In this document: positions 1 to 7,800 of the stretch, piece by piece
Layout of the letters: each line of letters starts with the position of its first letter
How positions within the stretch are numbered: position 1 is the stretch's first letter
Notes under the pieces: model-generated
Database searches by the model: none
What the model saw: the letters and a program-made list of their open reading frames with translations, nothing else
Told to the model about the DNA's origin: nothing
Source of the DNA: Larix sibirica
Taxonomy: Eukaryota > Streptophyta > Pinopsida > Pinales > Pinaceae
Assembly (NCBI GenBank): GCA_004151065.3
Contig: NWUY0300103352.1
Location: 11,920 to 23,307, forward strand
Reading direction: 5' to 3'
Length of the DNA: 11,388 nt
Program-made: the position numbers and the translations under genes

Positions 1-108
1 TTTATTTATTTAGTATATTAATTTATAGGAGCATTTAAAGATAATGGTAAAATGTTTATTTATTTAGTATATTAATTTATAGGAGCATTTAAAAGTAATG
101 GTAAAATG
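1..108. repeat. Two-copy 54-bp tandem repeat at the window edge
   Basis: Positions 1-54 and 55-108 are the same AT-rich unit, starting TTTATTTATTTAGTATATTA and ending GGTAAAATG. They differ at only two positions near the middle. The array touches the left edge, so more copies may lie outside. The near identity means a recent duplication compared with the decayed elements elsewhere in the window. No coding sense is visible. Confidence 0.93.
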
Positions 109-173
109 TGTAAAATGATAGTGTGAAAGACATAATTACCAAATAATATTTTCCAAAATGTGTAAAATGATAG
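103..173. repeat. 19-bp direct repeat next to the 54-bp array
   Basis: The sequence AAAATGTGTAAAATGATAG occurs at 103-121 and again at 155-173, 52 bp apart. The first copy overlaps the end of the second 54-bp unit. The spacing is close to that unit's length, so this may be a decayed further unit of the same array, although the intervening bases do not match it well. Confidence 0.8.
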
Positions 174-504
174 AAAGTGTGGAAGAAAGTATTATTGGTA
201 TCTTCAAAACAAATAACCACTGTTAGTTTTTTTGGTGCCTTTTGGTAGAAAGTAGTTGTAGTTTTCATGTTTAATGCTGTCTCAGAATATTTTGCAGCTA
301 CGAAGCCTTGATATGTATTCACAGACAATCATAGCAAGTAGTGTTTATTGAAGATCCCTTATAGTGAGGATAAAGTCTGAAAATTGATGTAACAACTTTG
401 ATTCTATGACTAGCAAGTTGTTATTTTTTCCAGTGTGAAAAAAAACTAAAATTTAAAATAGAATTGACACTAATAAGTTCTAAAAAATACTATTCACACA
501 ATGA
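174..504. other. AT-rich stretch without a recognisable gene
   Basis: No protein family, RNA gene or transposon feature is recognisable on either strand. A short minus-strand open frame (89-328) runs through the repeats and is low-complexity, rich in Phe, Tyr and Thr, so I treat it as chance. Confidence 0.6.
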
Positions 505-665
505 AGAAAACATTTCTCTTTAAAGAAGCTAATAGCCTCAAAGAACACATCGATAACAAACCGTTTTACATTAATGGCAATCTGTTTTAATTGGATACTT
601 AAATAGAGTAATCATACCAAAGAAAACATGTCCCTGTGAAGAAGCTACTATCATAAAGGGACATA
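505..665. repeat. Diverged direct repeat, about 116 bp apart
   Basis: A block beginning AGAAAACAT at 505 is echoed by one at 621. The two share an AGAAAACAT start, a GAAGCTA core (in AAAGAAGCTA versus TGAAGAAGCTA) and further scattered matches. I judge about 28 of 39 bases identical by eye. It looks like an older duplication than the 54-bp array. Confidence 0.5.
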
Positions 666-725
666 TTAATGGAAAACTTTCTTAGTTAGGTATTTAGACT
701 TGAGTACATTACTTTTCTTTAAGTT

Positions 726-1071
726 GACCCAATTGCATTTGGTACAATTTGATATAAATGGGTAAATTTTCAATTTCATTTGGTACATTTTGATATAAAT
801 GAGCAATTTATATCAATTTGCATTTGGTCTAGTAGGCCCAATGTTGTCCTAGGTGCAATTTGATATTATTATGTATGTTTTTATGTTCCAAATATTATTG
901 AATGGACCCAATTGCATCTGGTACAATTTGATATAAATAAACAATTTTCCAATTACATTTGGTACTTTTAATATAAATAAACAATTTATATCAATTTGCA
1001 GGCTCAATATTGTCTTTGGTATATTTGATATTATTGTGTATATTTTTATGTTCTAAACACTATTAAATGCC
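726..1071. repeat. Tandem duplication with about 179-bp period and internal sub-repeats
   Basis: A unit beginning GACCCAATTGCAT at 726 is repeated at 905. Both copies then carry GGTACAATTTGATATAAAT, CAATTTATATCAATTTGCA and a TTTTTATGTTC block in the same order. Inside the first copy the phrase (C)AATTxCATTTGGTACAxTTTGATATAAAT occurs twice, about 41 bp apart, so the unit itself grew by duplication. The second copy has small deletions. No coding capacity is evident. It may be a minisatellite or part of a non-coding transposon. Confidence 0.85.
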
Positions 1072-1087
1072 ATAACTTTACATTAAT

Positions 1088-1234
1088 ATACATTCATAAA
1101 AACTAATGGGAAATGTTACAAATATTATATGCTTATACATTGATATTTAATATTTAATAGTAACTAACATACATTTATAAAAATTAATAGAAGATGTTAC
1201 AAATAATATGTGCTTTTACATTAATATTTAATAG
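1088..1234. repeat. Tandem duplication, about 81-bp period
   Basis: Copy one (about 1090-1160) and copy two (about 1171-1234) both start ACATTxATAAAAA, contain ATGTTACAAATA and end ATATTTAATAG. Copy two lacks one short ATATTTA unit at its end. It directly follows the 179-bp duplication, so 726-1234 is one continuous tract of tandem growth. Confidence 0.8.
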
Positions 1235-1679
1235 TTAATAAATTAAAATATAAGTATGTTTGGTGATGGCTATAATAACTATCCATACTTTTATGTTAAG
1301 AATTCAATCCCCAATCACATCACAAACCCATAAAATGAGCACCAAGACATTTTACTTCACACAACCTCACCTAAATCGACTATGTGAAAGCAACTTGGAA
1401 CCCAAGTTCCTACACAAAACTAAATAACGTGTTCTATTAACTAGATTGTCAAAAGCCAAATTAATTTGATCTACATAAAACTATGAAAGGCTAAAGTATT
1501 CTTGCTCAAGTGGACCACCCATAGCCACGTTGTCGTTATAAAACATTTTTAATGATTCAACTACAAGTTAGCATGCATGATTGTAGACCCATATTCTTGT
1601 ATGTATATATAAACCTAGTGTGTATATATTCTTTTATTTTTTTATTTGATCAAAATAAATGAATATATATATTATTAGT
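1235..1679. other. No gene recognised
   Basis: This is mostly AT-rich sequence. About 1290-1570 is richer in C on the plus strand than its surroundings, but I find no sustained reading frame or known domain. A small inverted repeat, AACTTGG and CCAAGTT separated by three bases, lies near 1390-1410 and is too short to interpret. A TA-rich run, possibly simple repeat, lies near 1600-1675. Confidence 0.55.
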
Positions 1680-1860
1680 ATAGTTAGAATGGGTTTAATG
1701 GTTAAGAATATGTGTTTCTTTTTAAAAGGTTGTAGGTTCAAATTTGGAGGGGATATGATATATACACTTTAGTAGTTACATCAATGTGCAGAGGGAATCC
1801 CTTGTCCCATACAAAGGGATCTCATACACCAAATTGGTATCTAGCTTGGTTGTAACATAT
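1680..1860 (+). mobile_element. Candidate tRNA-derived SINE
   Basis: A sequence resembling a tRNA A box (GGTTTAATGGTTAAG, from 1692) is followed 43 bases later by a B-box-like GGTTCAAATTTGG (1735-1747). This is the spacing of RNA polymerase III internal promoters. No cloverleaf can be formed with confidence, which fits a SINE head better than a tRNA gene. The body contains a small hairpin-like ATCCCTTGT / ACAAAGGGAT pair around 1796-1822. It ends in TTGGTTGTAAC at about 1855, followed by an (AT)n run. An AT-rich near-match (ATATATATAT plus ATT or AAT) lies on both sides and could be a target-site duplication, but low complexity makes that weak. Several positions where tRNA has C are T here, consistent with decay. 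Confidence 0.5.
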
Positions 1861-2533
1861 ATATATAATTTTATCTTTTCACCTTTTCAAAATAGTTAAT
1901 TATAGGTTACAATCCAGATTAATATAACAATTGTATCCATTTATTGTTCCTTAGTTTGATAAGTTTCTTTTTGTGATTTTGGTTATTCCTTAATATGATG
2001 GTAGTGATGGATAAGAGTTTGATTATGTTGATATCGAGGTTATGTTGATATGGACCAATCCTTAATGATAGAGACCTTCATCCTAATACAAGTGTTATTA
2101 CCACCTCGAGTGGATATAGTATTTCATGTTGGTAAGCTTACCTTAGGTGTTTTTACTTTTGTCTATATGGTTTATTAATGAATGCCATCATAATGACAAA
2201 CACTTTTTTTATTTTTATTTTAGATCAATACATAGCAATAATTTGAATAAAGCAACTGAGCACTTGATTAATGATCATAGATTATATGAGAGATTTAAAA
2301 AAAAATAGAATGTAGGTATTTTATTATTTGTTAATAGAAACAAGAATACATAAAACATTAATAAATTTATTTTAAAATTTTGTTTAAATTTGTGGCTAGT
2401 AGTAGCCTTGGGGTTGTCTTCATTAATCTATTGGTTAGTAAATATTGATATGAAATTAATGTGCTTTTAACAAAGTATTGTTTGGGTAGATCTATGTAGG
2501 AGGATTCACCACTGTGACCTTAATGTGAAAGAC
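1861..2533. other. No gene recognised
   Basis: AT-rich sequence without a reading frame I can assign. A 13-base phrase around TTATGTTGATAT is directly repeated 18 bp apart near 2024-2055. A T-rich run at about 2203-2222 and an A-run at about 2298-2306 are simple sequence. Confidence 0.55.
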
Positions 2534-2633
2534 ATTTTTTTTCTCAATTGGTTGGTTAGTGAAGTGAACCAAGAAAAAATCATAATGATACTTGGTAGCT
2601 TTGTTATTTTGTGTATTTTGAACAAAAAGAGTG

Positions 2634-3073
2634 TTATAGTAGATCAATCTTTAACCTATAACTGATGTCTTGATCATTCATGTAGGAAAAAATAAGCTTA
2701 TCCTCAAGAATTCCATAGGACTCCTTGGCTATCCAATCAACTTATACATTTGTTCCATGTATATATGTTTGATGTTGCTTTCATAGAAATTTGGAAACCA
2801 TGCTTTCATCCCGTACATGGCATAAGCAAGGGATAGATGTTTGCATCTTATTGTGTTAGTCAACCAATTATATGAGCTTGGAGCCTAAAAAACCAACAAA
2901 GTGAGCACTCCATGCTTAATGGAAATGGACATAGCCATGTAAATGCATTGGAGTTCAACATAGTTGTTGGATTGTGTCCTTGTAACTCTCTAAAAGGAAA
3001 TTGAGAATTTGTTGAAATATATGATGCACCTTATTCCACTTTGACCTTGATTTCCTCCATAGGCATAATCATA
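2634..3073 (-). pseudogene. C-terminal RNase H domain of the LINE
   Basis: The frame continues past the stop at 3076-3074 with SGIRCIIYFNK, SNNYVELQ, then stop-APSSYNW, then IKHIYMEQ. These correspond to the first strand, the N.AEL helix with the catalytic Glu, the FGDS..viNW strand and the HiyRE turn of plant LINE RNase H. The Glu of NYVEL (codon 2956-2954) is kept. The GDS Asp is lost (the Gly position is a stop at 2887-2885) and the first FDG Asp is not recognisable. A one-base frameshift near 2740 leads to VDWIAKESYGILEDKLIF, whose Asp fits the last catalytic Asp. The ORF ends at TAA 2636-2634. Stops at 2992-2990 and 2731-2729 also break it. Confidence 0.75.
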
Positions 3074-3284
3074 TTAACAATATGGATTGGGTAGATCAAT
3101 ATCTAGTGGGGGAACCTCCCTAGTGGATTTGGTCTTCACTTTAGGAGTTGCCCCCAACATGGAATATTTAAACATGTGCACTATGTCAAGAGAATATGGC
3201 CTCTTGTCTAAGTAAATCATTGTGTTATGTGTGATAAAAAAATCCCCACATGACATGTGTAATACGAGTATGATTATTGTCTTA
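3074..3284 (-). pseudogene. LINE linker between zinc knuckle and RNase H
   Basis: The open frame 3256-3074 includes HMSCGDFFITHNTMIYLDKR near its start and ends LDIDLPNPYC before TAA (3076-3074). The position matches the linker of plant L1 elements, where a W.iW..RN..iF.dk-type helix precedes a D-x-PWxxFDGA RNase H start. Here the Trp and Arg of that helix and the FDG motif are lost. Assignment rests mostly on its place between two recognisable domains. Confidence 0.55.
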
Positions 3285-3540
3285 TTGGTTCCTATGCTTA
3301 AAACCCAAATGATTCCATGCTTCCTCTAAATTTTTCCTTCCCAAAGGAGGCATCTATCCATGGTTTGTGATACACTCCACACCTCTTCTAAAAAATGACA
3401 TACTTGAAGATAATATGCATATTTATTATGTTCCCTGCAAAGAAAGAACATGCTTGGTCCCTCCCCCCCTCTTTTTAGAACATCATCATAGGTCAATATT
3501 ATGTTATGAAGTTCCAACCATGCAAATAATTTTTTCCTTA
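3285..3540 (-). pseudogene. zf-RVT zinc-knuckle domain of the LINE
   Basis: Frame 3517-3326 contains DVLKRGGEGPSMFFLC, then QVCHFLEEVW. This matches the zf-RVT signature (W.vL.kR...gp..C.lC......HL...C.f...vW). The first Cys of the C..C pair is Phe here and the usual His reads Tyr, so metal binding would be lost. The second Cys of the pair and the Cys before HF are kept. A stop at 3328-3326 follows WEGKI. One base out of frame the reading continues as LEEAWNHLGFKHRNQ down to 3285, which also fits the family, so a one-base frameshift lies near 3330. Confidence 0.8.
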
Positions 3541-4106
3541 GAGGAGCATGTAATTTCCAAGTTCCCTTCCACCACTAAGGGTTTTCCCTATAATCAGATT
3601 GAAAATACATGGATCAATATGGGCCCATCTTAACTTTGCATTATCCCCTACTATGATTTTGACCAAAACCAATTTACCCTCTTTGTTAGCTAAGGAGATT
3701 GTACTTGTGACTAAACACTACCTATATTGTGCCCATAGGATTGCATCATTTCCAGTCAATCCTATAAAAATTGTTTTTTTCCAACCTGTGGTCCATTGGC
3801 TATTAGCATTGTGGTTGTATGCATATGCAAGGAGGGTAATGTTGCATTGCATTGCATCAATCAATCATGACTATTAGGGGGTGATTCCTCTCTTCAACAC
3901 CAACAATAACATCTGTTCCAATGTGTATACTTCACTCATCTCCCAAATCCCATGCTAGATGTAGGCCAATGATGTCAAACTTAGAATAATGCCCTTCTAA
4001 AACAAAAATCCACTATAGTGTTGTTTGGGGGTATACCTTATCCAATAAATGGGGTGGAGAGGTGTCAATATATTTCTAGAGTAGACGTTGCTACCATAAT
4101 CCTATT
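3541..4106 (-). pseudogene. LINE connection segment between thumb and zinc knuckle
   Basis: Two open blocks in one frame, 3864-3721 and 3717-3541, are separated by a single TAG at 3720-3718. They contain WTTGWKK, GLTGNDAILWAQY and NKEGKLVLVK. These follow the W..GW...L.L......W..Y...L......D.LvW pattern found between the RT and the zinc knuckle in plant L1 elements. The more upstream part (3867-4106) is frameshifted and only faintly recognisable. The frame ends at TAA 3540-3538. The downstream neighbour is the zf-RVT domain, in another frame. Confidence 0.65.
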
Positions 4107-4439
4107 CTAGTGATTAGGTCCCAAGATCCTTTCATTGCCAACATCTTGGAGAATAGATGTAGATGTTTTAATCCCCAACCACTTGCACATTTTTTTATGA
4201 GTGATGAGGTCCCACTTGATCATGTTTAGAAACATATTTGGTGTATAAGTTAGGGGTAGCCAATATATATGGATGGATTCAAGGATTCTCATGATGAGTA
4301 ATAGTCTACCAACCATTGAAATCCATCAATTTATAGGATACCAATTCTCCTTTTCAGTTTAGCATACAACCAATGCCAATGCTATAGTTAATAGTTATTT
4401 TCCTTCATTAGGAACCTTGAGTATTTTAAATGGTCCTAA
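4107..4439 (-). pseudogene. LINE reverse transcriptase thumb region
   Basis: The minus-strand frame ending at the stop at 4109-4107 contains MVGRLLLIMRILESIHIYW, which corresponds to the conserved GR..LI..vL..iP.Y. motif after the palm of plant LINE reverse transcriptases. Upstream in the same frame, before the Met at 4316, ENWYPIN-stop-WIS also fits the family (a W..hxLS-like segment), so the frame was longer and is now cut by three stops. After the thumb the frame runs directly into IKWDLITHKKM. The intermediate FLW-type segment normally found between these two motifs is missing, which suggests a deletion of a few dozen codons. The ILQDV...GPNH tail is poorly conserved. Confidence 0.75.
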
Positions 4440-4465
4440 CAATTAAGAGCATGATTTGAGTGTCA

Positions 4466-4591
4466 ATAATATGAATGGATTGGGGAACATGGAAAGGAGA
4501 GTTGAAGACTTTCTAAATTTAGTTCCATTCTTGTGAATGATGAAAAGAGTTTGAGGATATGATCCAGATGCTTGGCTTCCTGAACTTCCAT
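4466..4591 (-). pseudogene. LINE reverse transcriptase fragment after the catalytic motif
   Basis: About 42 codons are open, reading MEVQEAKHLDHILKLFSSF at the start. This matches the helix that follows the catalytic [FY]ADD strand in LINE reverse transcriptases, where an A..L..IL..F pattern leads to a G/RMxLNxxKS-like turn (here RMELNLESL). The ADD motif itself is not recognisable upstream. The region 4592-4659 gives only ambiguous fragments (AFEN in place of FADD is possible), and the LTR boundary follows immediately. The frame closes with TGA at 4465-4463. Confidence 0.65.
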
Positions 4592-4659
4592 TCTCAAAGG
4601 CTATTATTGAAGATATTACAAACCCACCTAGTATTTATTTTCCTAAGTTCATTAGTCTA

Positions 4660-5198
4660 TGTTGGGATCCCTTGGTCTAAGGTATTCTCCTCTAGATAAG
4701 AATATTCTCCCCTAGACAAAGGTTCAACATCCTCTTCATTCATCACTCAGTTACACATTAGTTCGACTAGTGGAGTAAAGTCTTGCATGGAAACCCCAAT
4801 ATCATCACCAAGTATTGCATGCAACACTGGAATCATCAGCAAGAAGGATCCTTTCATCCTCATGGGGCTAGGGATGCAATACATCTATTGCATGCATGAG
4901 ATTCTCTCAACTACAACTGTGTGTGATCCAGTTAAATTTCGACCACATGATCAATTAACCAGGACTAGGTGTTAGTTCACTTTGGTTGTTGTCAGTGTGT
5001 ATCCACATCTCTCTAAAATATCTACCAAGGCGCATTAGTTCATCCATGGAACCATGCATAGTATATCATGTGTATTAATACCATTCTTTCATTAATACAA
5101 TTATTTCATTTGTGTCTCCATTCTTCTCTCAAATTTTCAAGTTTGTTGTTCATTATTGCTAGCTAGATTCCTTGTACAGGTTTCACTCCAATTTCACA
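4660..5198 (+). repeat. 5' LTR of the copia element
   Basis: It begins TGTTGGGATCC at 4660, exactly where LINE homology stops, and ends ...CAATTTCA(CA) at 5196 or 5198, immediately before a primer-binding site. It thus has the TG...CA ends and a length of about 539 bp, normal for a plant copia LTR. The TATA-like AGTATATCATG near 5059 and the AT-rich tract to about 5115 could be promoter remnants. I could not compare it with a 3' LTR because none is visible. The five bases before it, GTCTA (4655-4659), are the presumed left target-site copy. Confidence 0.75.
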
Positions 5199-5211
5199 TG
5201 GTATAAGATCC
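5199..5211 (+). promoter_or_regulatory. Primer-binding site for initiator tRNA-Met
   Basis: TGGTATAAGATCC matches the usual plant copia primer-binding site (TGGTATCAGAGCC) at 11 of 13 bases. It directly abuts the proposed LTR end. It is where minus-strand DNA synthesis would be primed; two mismatches are in line with general decay. Confidence 0.75.
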
Positions 5212-5279
5212 CACAAGTTTTAGGAAGAAGATCGCAAAATCTCTATTGTAGGTACATAATATTAAAGCAATCACAAAGA

Positions 5280-6120
5280 ATGGATTTTCCACCGTTAGTC
5301 ATTCTTATGCCATACAACTCTTTTGATTGGAAGCCAAAGATTATACTTCAACTCAAAAGCATAGGTTTATATCAAATAAAAATGGAAACATAAACAAATA
5401 CTACATCTACCATTGAGAAAGGAAAATATTTCAAACATATGGATGGAGCTTTCGGTTTCCTTTGCTTATCTATCTCTCTGGAATTATTGTTTCATGCTGA
5501 ATCATCCACCACTCCAAACAATGTTGGGACTTCTTTGGAGGGACTCTTCAGAAAACAAGATGAAATGTGTATCCATATTCTTGAGAATGAGTTAAACTCA
5601 TTAGGTCCAAGCGATTTTGAGAACATCCAAGTTCACATGGTTTAAATTATTGCTGCTACAACTCAAAGGATGCGGGGTCGATAAATAAAAGGAATAAAAT
5701 CAGTTAATTCTTGCTATCTTATCAAAGTTGGGTCTAGAGTATGACGTCTTTGTCTCTACATTTCACACAGTAAGGATAACATCGAGTGCAACTTGGAAAA
5801 ATCCCACATTGGATGCATTCAGTGAGTCCCTAATACATGAGAAAGACAAGCTCATCAAGGCGAGAACACTCAAAAACACCAAATACCATGCACTTGAATG
5901 CATGAAAGTGGAAATAATAACTCCAAATCCAAGAAGGAATCAAAGGGAAAGAAGGATTTCAATCCAAAAAAGGAGGCAACTTCAAATCCTCTAATTAATC
6001 TTCCAGCTCAAAAGCAAGAAAGGGAAAGAAAGGGAAATCAAATTGTGGCTATTGTAATCGTGGTTATCATCCTGAATCCTATTTCATGAATAAATGCATT
6101 GACCTAATGGCACAAAACTC
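5280..6120 (+). pseudogene. gag: copia Gag with zinc knuckle, frameshifted
   Basis: A likely start is the ATG at 5280 (MDFPPLVILMPYNSFDWKPK), just after the primer-binding site. The frame runs to TAA 5391-5393 and then continues in the same phase (GKYFKHMDGAFGFLCL) to a stop at 5643. The W-K and LLFHAESSTTPNNV segments fit copia-type Gag (UBN2/retrotran_gag family). A frameshift leads to LLLQLKGCGVDK, stops at 5686 and 5695, then KLGLEYDVFVSTFHTVR. Further shifts follow through a Lys- and Ser-rich tail. The zinc knuckle lies at 6044-6097: CGYCNRGYHPESYF, a CX2CX4HX4C pattern in which the last Cys is Phe (codon 6083-6085). Another Cys follows at 6095-6097 but is out of register. Gag would have formed the virus-like particle. 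Confidence 0.85.
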
Positions 6121-6530
6121 CAAAAGAACAATCTTGGTGAATGCATTCGCAAGAATGCTAGGAATTTGGGAGAAAATGCACCAGAAACGTGAGGTAATGT
6201 GCATGCTTTAATTGCAATTAATTCTTCTCCAAATACATTGATCGTTGATTTAGGAGCATCACACCACATGTCAGCCACAAAAGATGTCATTTTATTATTA
6301 AATTCATGCACATGCCCTCCTATTCTAATGGGAGATGACACTCAAGTAGAATTTTTCAGACAAGGGAGAATGGATCTAAAAAATGGAAGATTTGAGAATG
6401 TCTTGCATGATCCAAAACTCTCCATAAATATACTCTCTGTTTACCAAATCAAACATGCAATCAAGGGAAAGAGGATTGAATTCACACCGGATTCGATAAC
6501 AATATTTGACATTGAAGATAACTCTCTATT
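6121..6530 (+). pseudogene. pol: copia aspartic protease region
   Basis: Frame one from 6121 (QKNNLGEC...) has one stop, TGA at 6190-6192, where an Arg codon CGA is plausible. It then reads VHALIAINSS and LIVDLGASHHM. This is the retropepsin active-site region: the catalytic Asp (6247-6249) is kept, but the D[ST]GA motif reads DLGA, probably TCA to TTA. Downstream, PPILMGDDTQVEF and ENVLHDPKLSINILS match the flap and C-terminal strands of copia proteases. A frameshift at about 6515-6530 passes into the next frame just before the pre-integrase region. The enzyme would have cut the Gag-Pol polyprotein. Confidence 0.88.
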
Positions 6531-6980
6531 GTTGTTGGTAAGGTAAATCATCAATTTAGATTGTACATATTCTCTAAATTTATTGCTAAATCTGATTTCA
6601 CATTGCTACTAACTAGTGGCAATGATGATAGTATACTTTGGAACGAACAATTTGGCCACTTAAATTTCAGGTACATGCAACATCTCAACAAAAAAAGGAT
6701 GGTAAAAAGTTTTCCTGACATACAATTCTCTGAAGGATTTTGTCAAGGATGTGTTCTTGGAAAGCATCTGAAAGAGAAATTTGAGAAAGGGAAGGCACAA
6801 AGGGTTTCCTCTCCCTTGGAGCTTCATCACAATGATATCATGGGGCCCTTCCCACATCGTTCCATAAACAAGGAAAAATATGTGTTGTATTTTATTGATG
6901 ATTACACAAAGCACACATGGGTGTACTTTCTCAGGATAGAATATGAAGTGTTTGAGCATCTCAAATATTTCAAAGCATAA
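6528..6980 (+). pseudogene. pol: copia pre-integrase zinc domain and start of integrase core
   Basis: One open frame runs to TAA 6978-6980. LWNEQFGHLNFRYMQHL and GCVLGKH correspond to the GAG pre-integrase domain. Its H-H-C-C zinc set is incomplete, because the first His reads Asn in WNEQFGHLN, while GHLN and CQGC are intact. The integrase core follows: NDIMGPF carries the first catalytic Asp, and YFIDDYTKHTWVYFL is the next conserved strand. The frame ends at FEHLKYFKA. The sequence then jumps straight to a point well beyond the second catalytic motif (see next entry). Confidence 0.9.
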
Positions 6981-7309
6981 ACAAGAATGTACAAAACCTT
7001 TGCAGTGAAGCGTGTATTTAGTTACAACACACAGTTCCATACACCCCAAAACAAAATGTGGTAGATGAGAGGAAGAACCGATCTCTAAAAGAGATGGCAA
7101 GTTGCATGTTTCATGCAAAGTTACTTACCTCTAAGTTTTGGGATGAATCAATCAAATGTTCCACATAATACAAAATATATATCCTCACAAATATGTGAAA
7201 GGAAAGACACTTTTTGAAGCATGGAGTGACGTAGAGGCGGAAGTCACACATTTCCACATTTATGGATCATGTGCATGCCCCCCCATAACTTCAGAAAATA
7301 TATAAGGAT
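6980..7309 (+). pseudogene. pol: copia integrase core, C-terminal part with internal deletion
   Basis: In frame two from 6980, NVQNLCSEACI is followed by a TAG at 7019-7021, then LQHTVPYTPKQNVVDERKN. The last is the conserved segment carrying the third catalytic residue, Glu (7067-7069). The segment with the second catalytic Asp (the TDNGGE motif), which should lie between FKA and NVQN, is absent, a loss of roughly 25 codons. SLKEMASCMFHAK and SKFWDESIKCST continue the fold, then TAA 7166-7168. From 7169 to 7309 only short family-like pieces in changing frames remain. Confidence 0.85.
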
Positions 7310-7800
7310 TTGGAGCCTCGAAAGATAGAGTGCATGTTTGTGGGTTATCCTACAGATGTGAAGGGATACATATCGATAGATATTTCAACAAACAAGCTAT
7401 TTGTTGAAAGGAATGTCTGGTTTGATGAAAGTTTTTTGTATACACCTCATGAACAACATGCACAAACTTTTGTGCTTCCTCTTGTAGTAGATATTAGAGA
7501 TGATGCATCCTATCACTCATATCAGATTTTAGATATGAATTTTTGGATTTGATTCGAAAGATGATGAGCATGCATGTGAAGATCTAGATCCAATACCGAA
7601 ATGAGCACAATCCACCCTATATGAAGCAAGTGATCTTGTGGGTGATCATCTGGATTAGAGGAGGACAAAATACCAATTTGAGGAAGCTCATCATGCACTC
7701 ACAACTACAAAACCTATAATTCTCATGCATTGCTACATGGTTGTAGCATCATACCCTTATTCCTATGCATAGGCTAAAGGGAATCCTTTCTTGTGAAGCA
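7310..7800 (+). pseudogene. pol: copia integrase-RT linker region
   Basis: The frame 7310-7552 includes PRKIECMFVGYPTDVKGY and DISTNKLFVERNVWFDESF. These match the end of the integrase region (the FVGY and K.yr..d...k....R.v.F.E pattern), followed by a variable acidic linker (DIRDDASYHS). After the stop at 7550-7552 the linker continues in fragments (DLVGDHLD, RTKYQFEEAHHALTT) with several stops and small shifts up to the RT. Confidence 0.8.

Larger units (their letters stand above)
2534..4659 (-). mobile_element. Plant L1-type LINE, 3' half, degenerate
   Basis: Read from 4659 down to 2634, the minus strand encodes in order the end of a LINE reverse transcriptase, a connection region, a zf-RVT zinc knuckle, a linker and a C-terminal RNase H. 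This is the layout of ORF2 in plant L1 elements that carry an RNase H domain. It is broken by at least four frameshifts and many stops. The ORF ends at a stop (2636-2634). A T8 run at 2535-2542, about 90 bp beyond, could be the remnant of the 3' poly(A) tail. The endonuclease, ORF1 and most of the RT fingers and palm are absent. The upstream side stops at 4659, exactly where the copia LTR begins, so the LINE was probably interrupted there. The 3' end and the lack of a testable target duplication are uncertain. Confidence 0.85.

Noticed and set aside
1690-1750. Functional tRNA gene
   Set aside because: A- and B-box-like motifs are present, but acceptor, D and anticodon stems cannot be paired convincingly. 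A SINE head fits better.
3367-3877. Two plus-strand open frames (3367-3633 and 3599-3877)
   Set aside because: They are antisense to LINE domains that are recognisable on the minus strand (zf-RVT and connection) and show no domain themselves.
4787-4975. 62-codon plus-strand frame inside the LTR
   Set aside because: It lies within the proposed LTR and shows no domain. LTRs of this type are non-coding.
5413-5595. 60-codon plus-strand frame within Gag
   Set aside because: The overlapping frame 5439-5645 carries the Gag-like sequence. This one is a shadow in another phase.
6660-7118. 152-codon minus-strand open frame
   Set aside because: It lies antisense to the copia pre-integrase and integrase region, whose plus-strand motifs are clear. 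No domain is seen, so it is a shadow.
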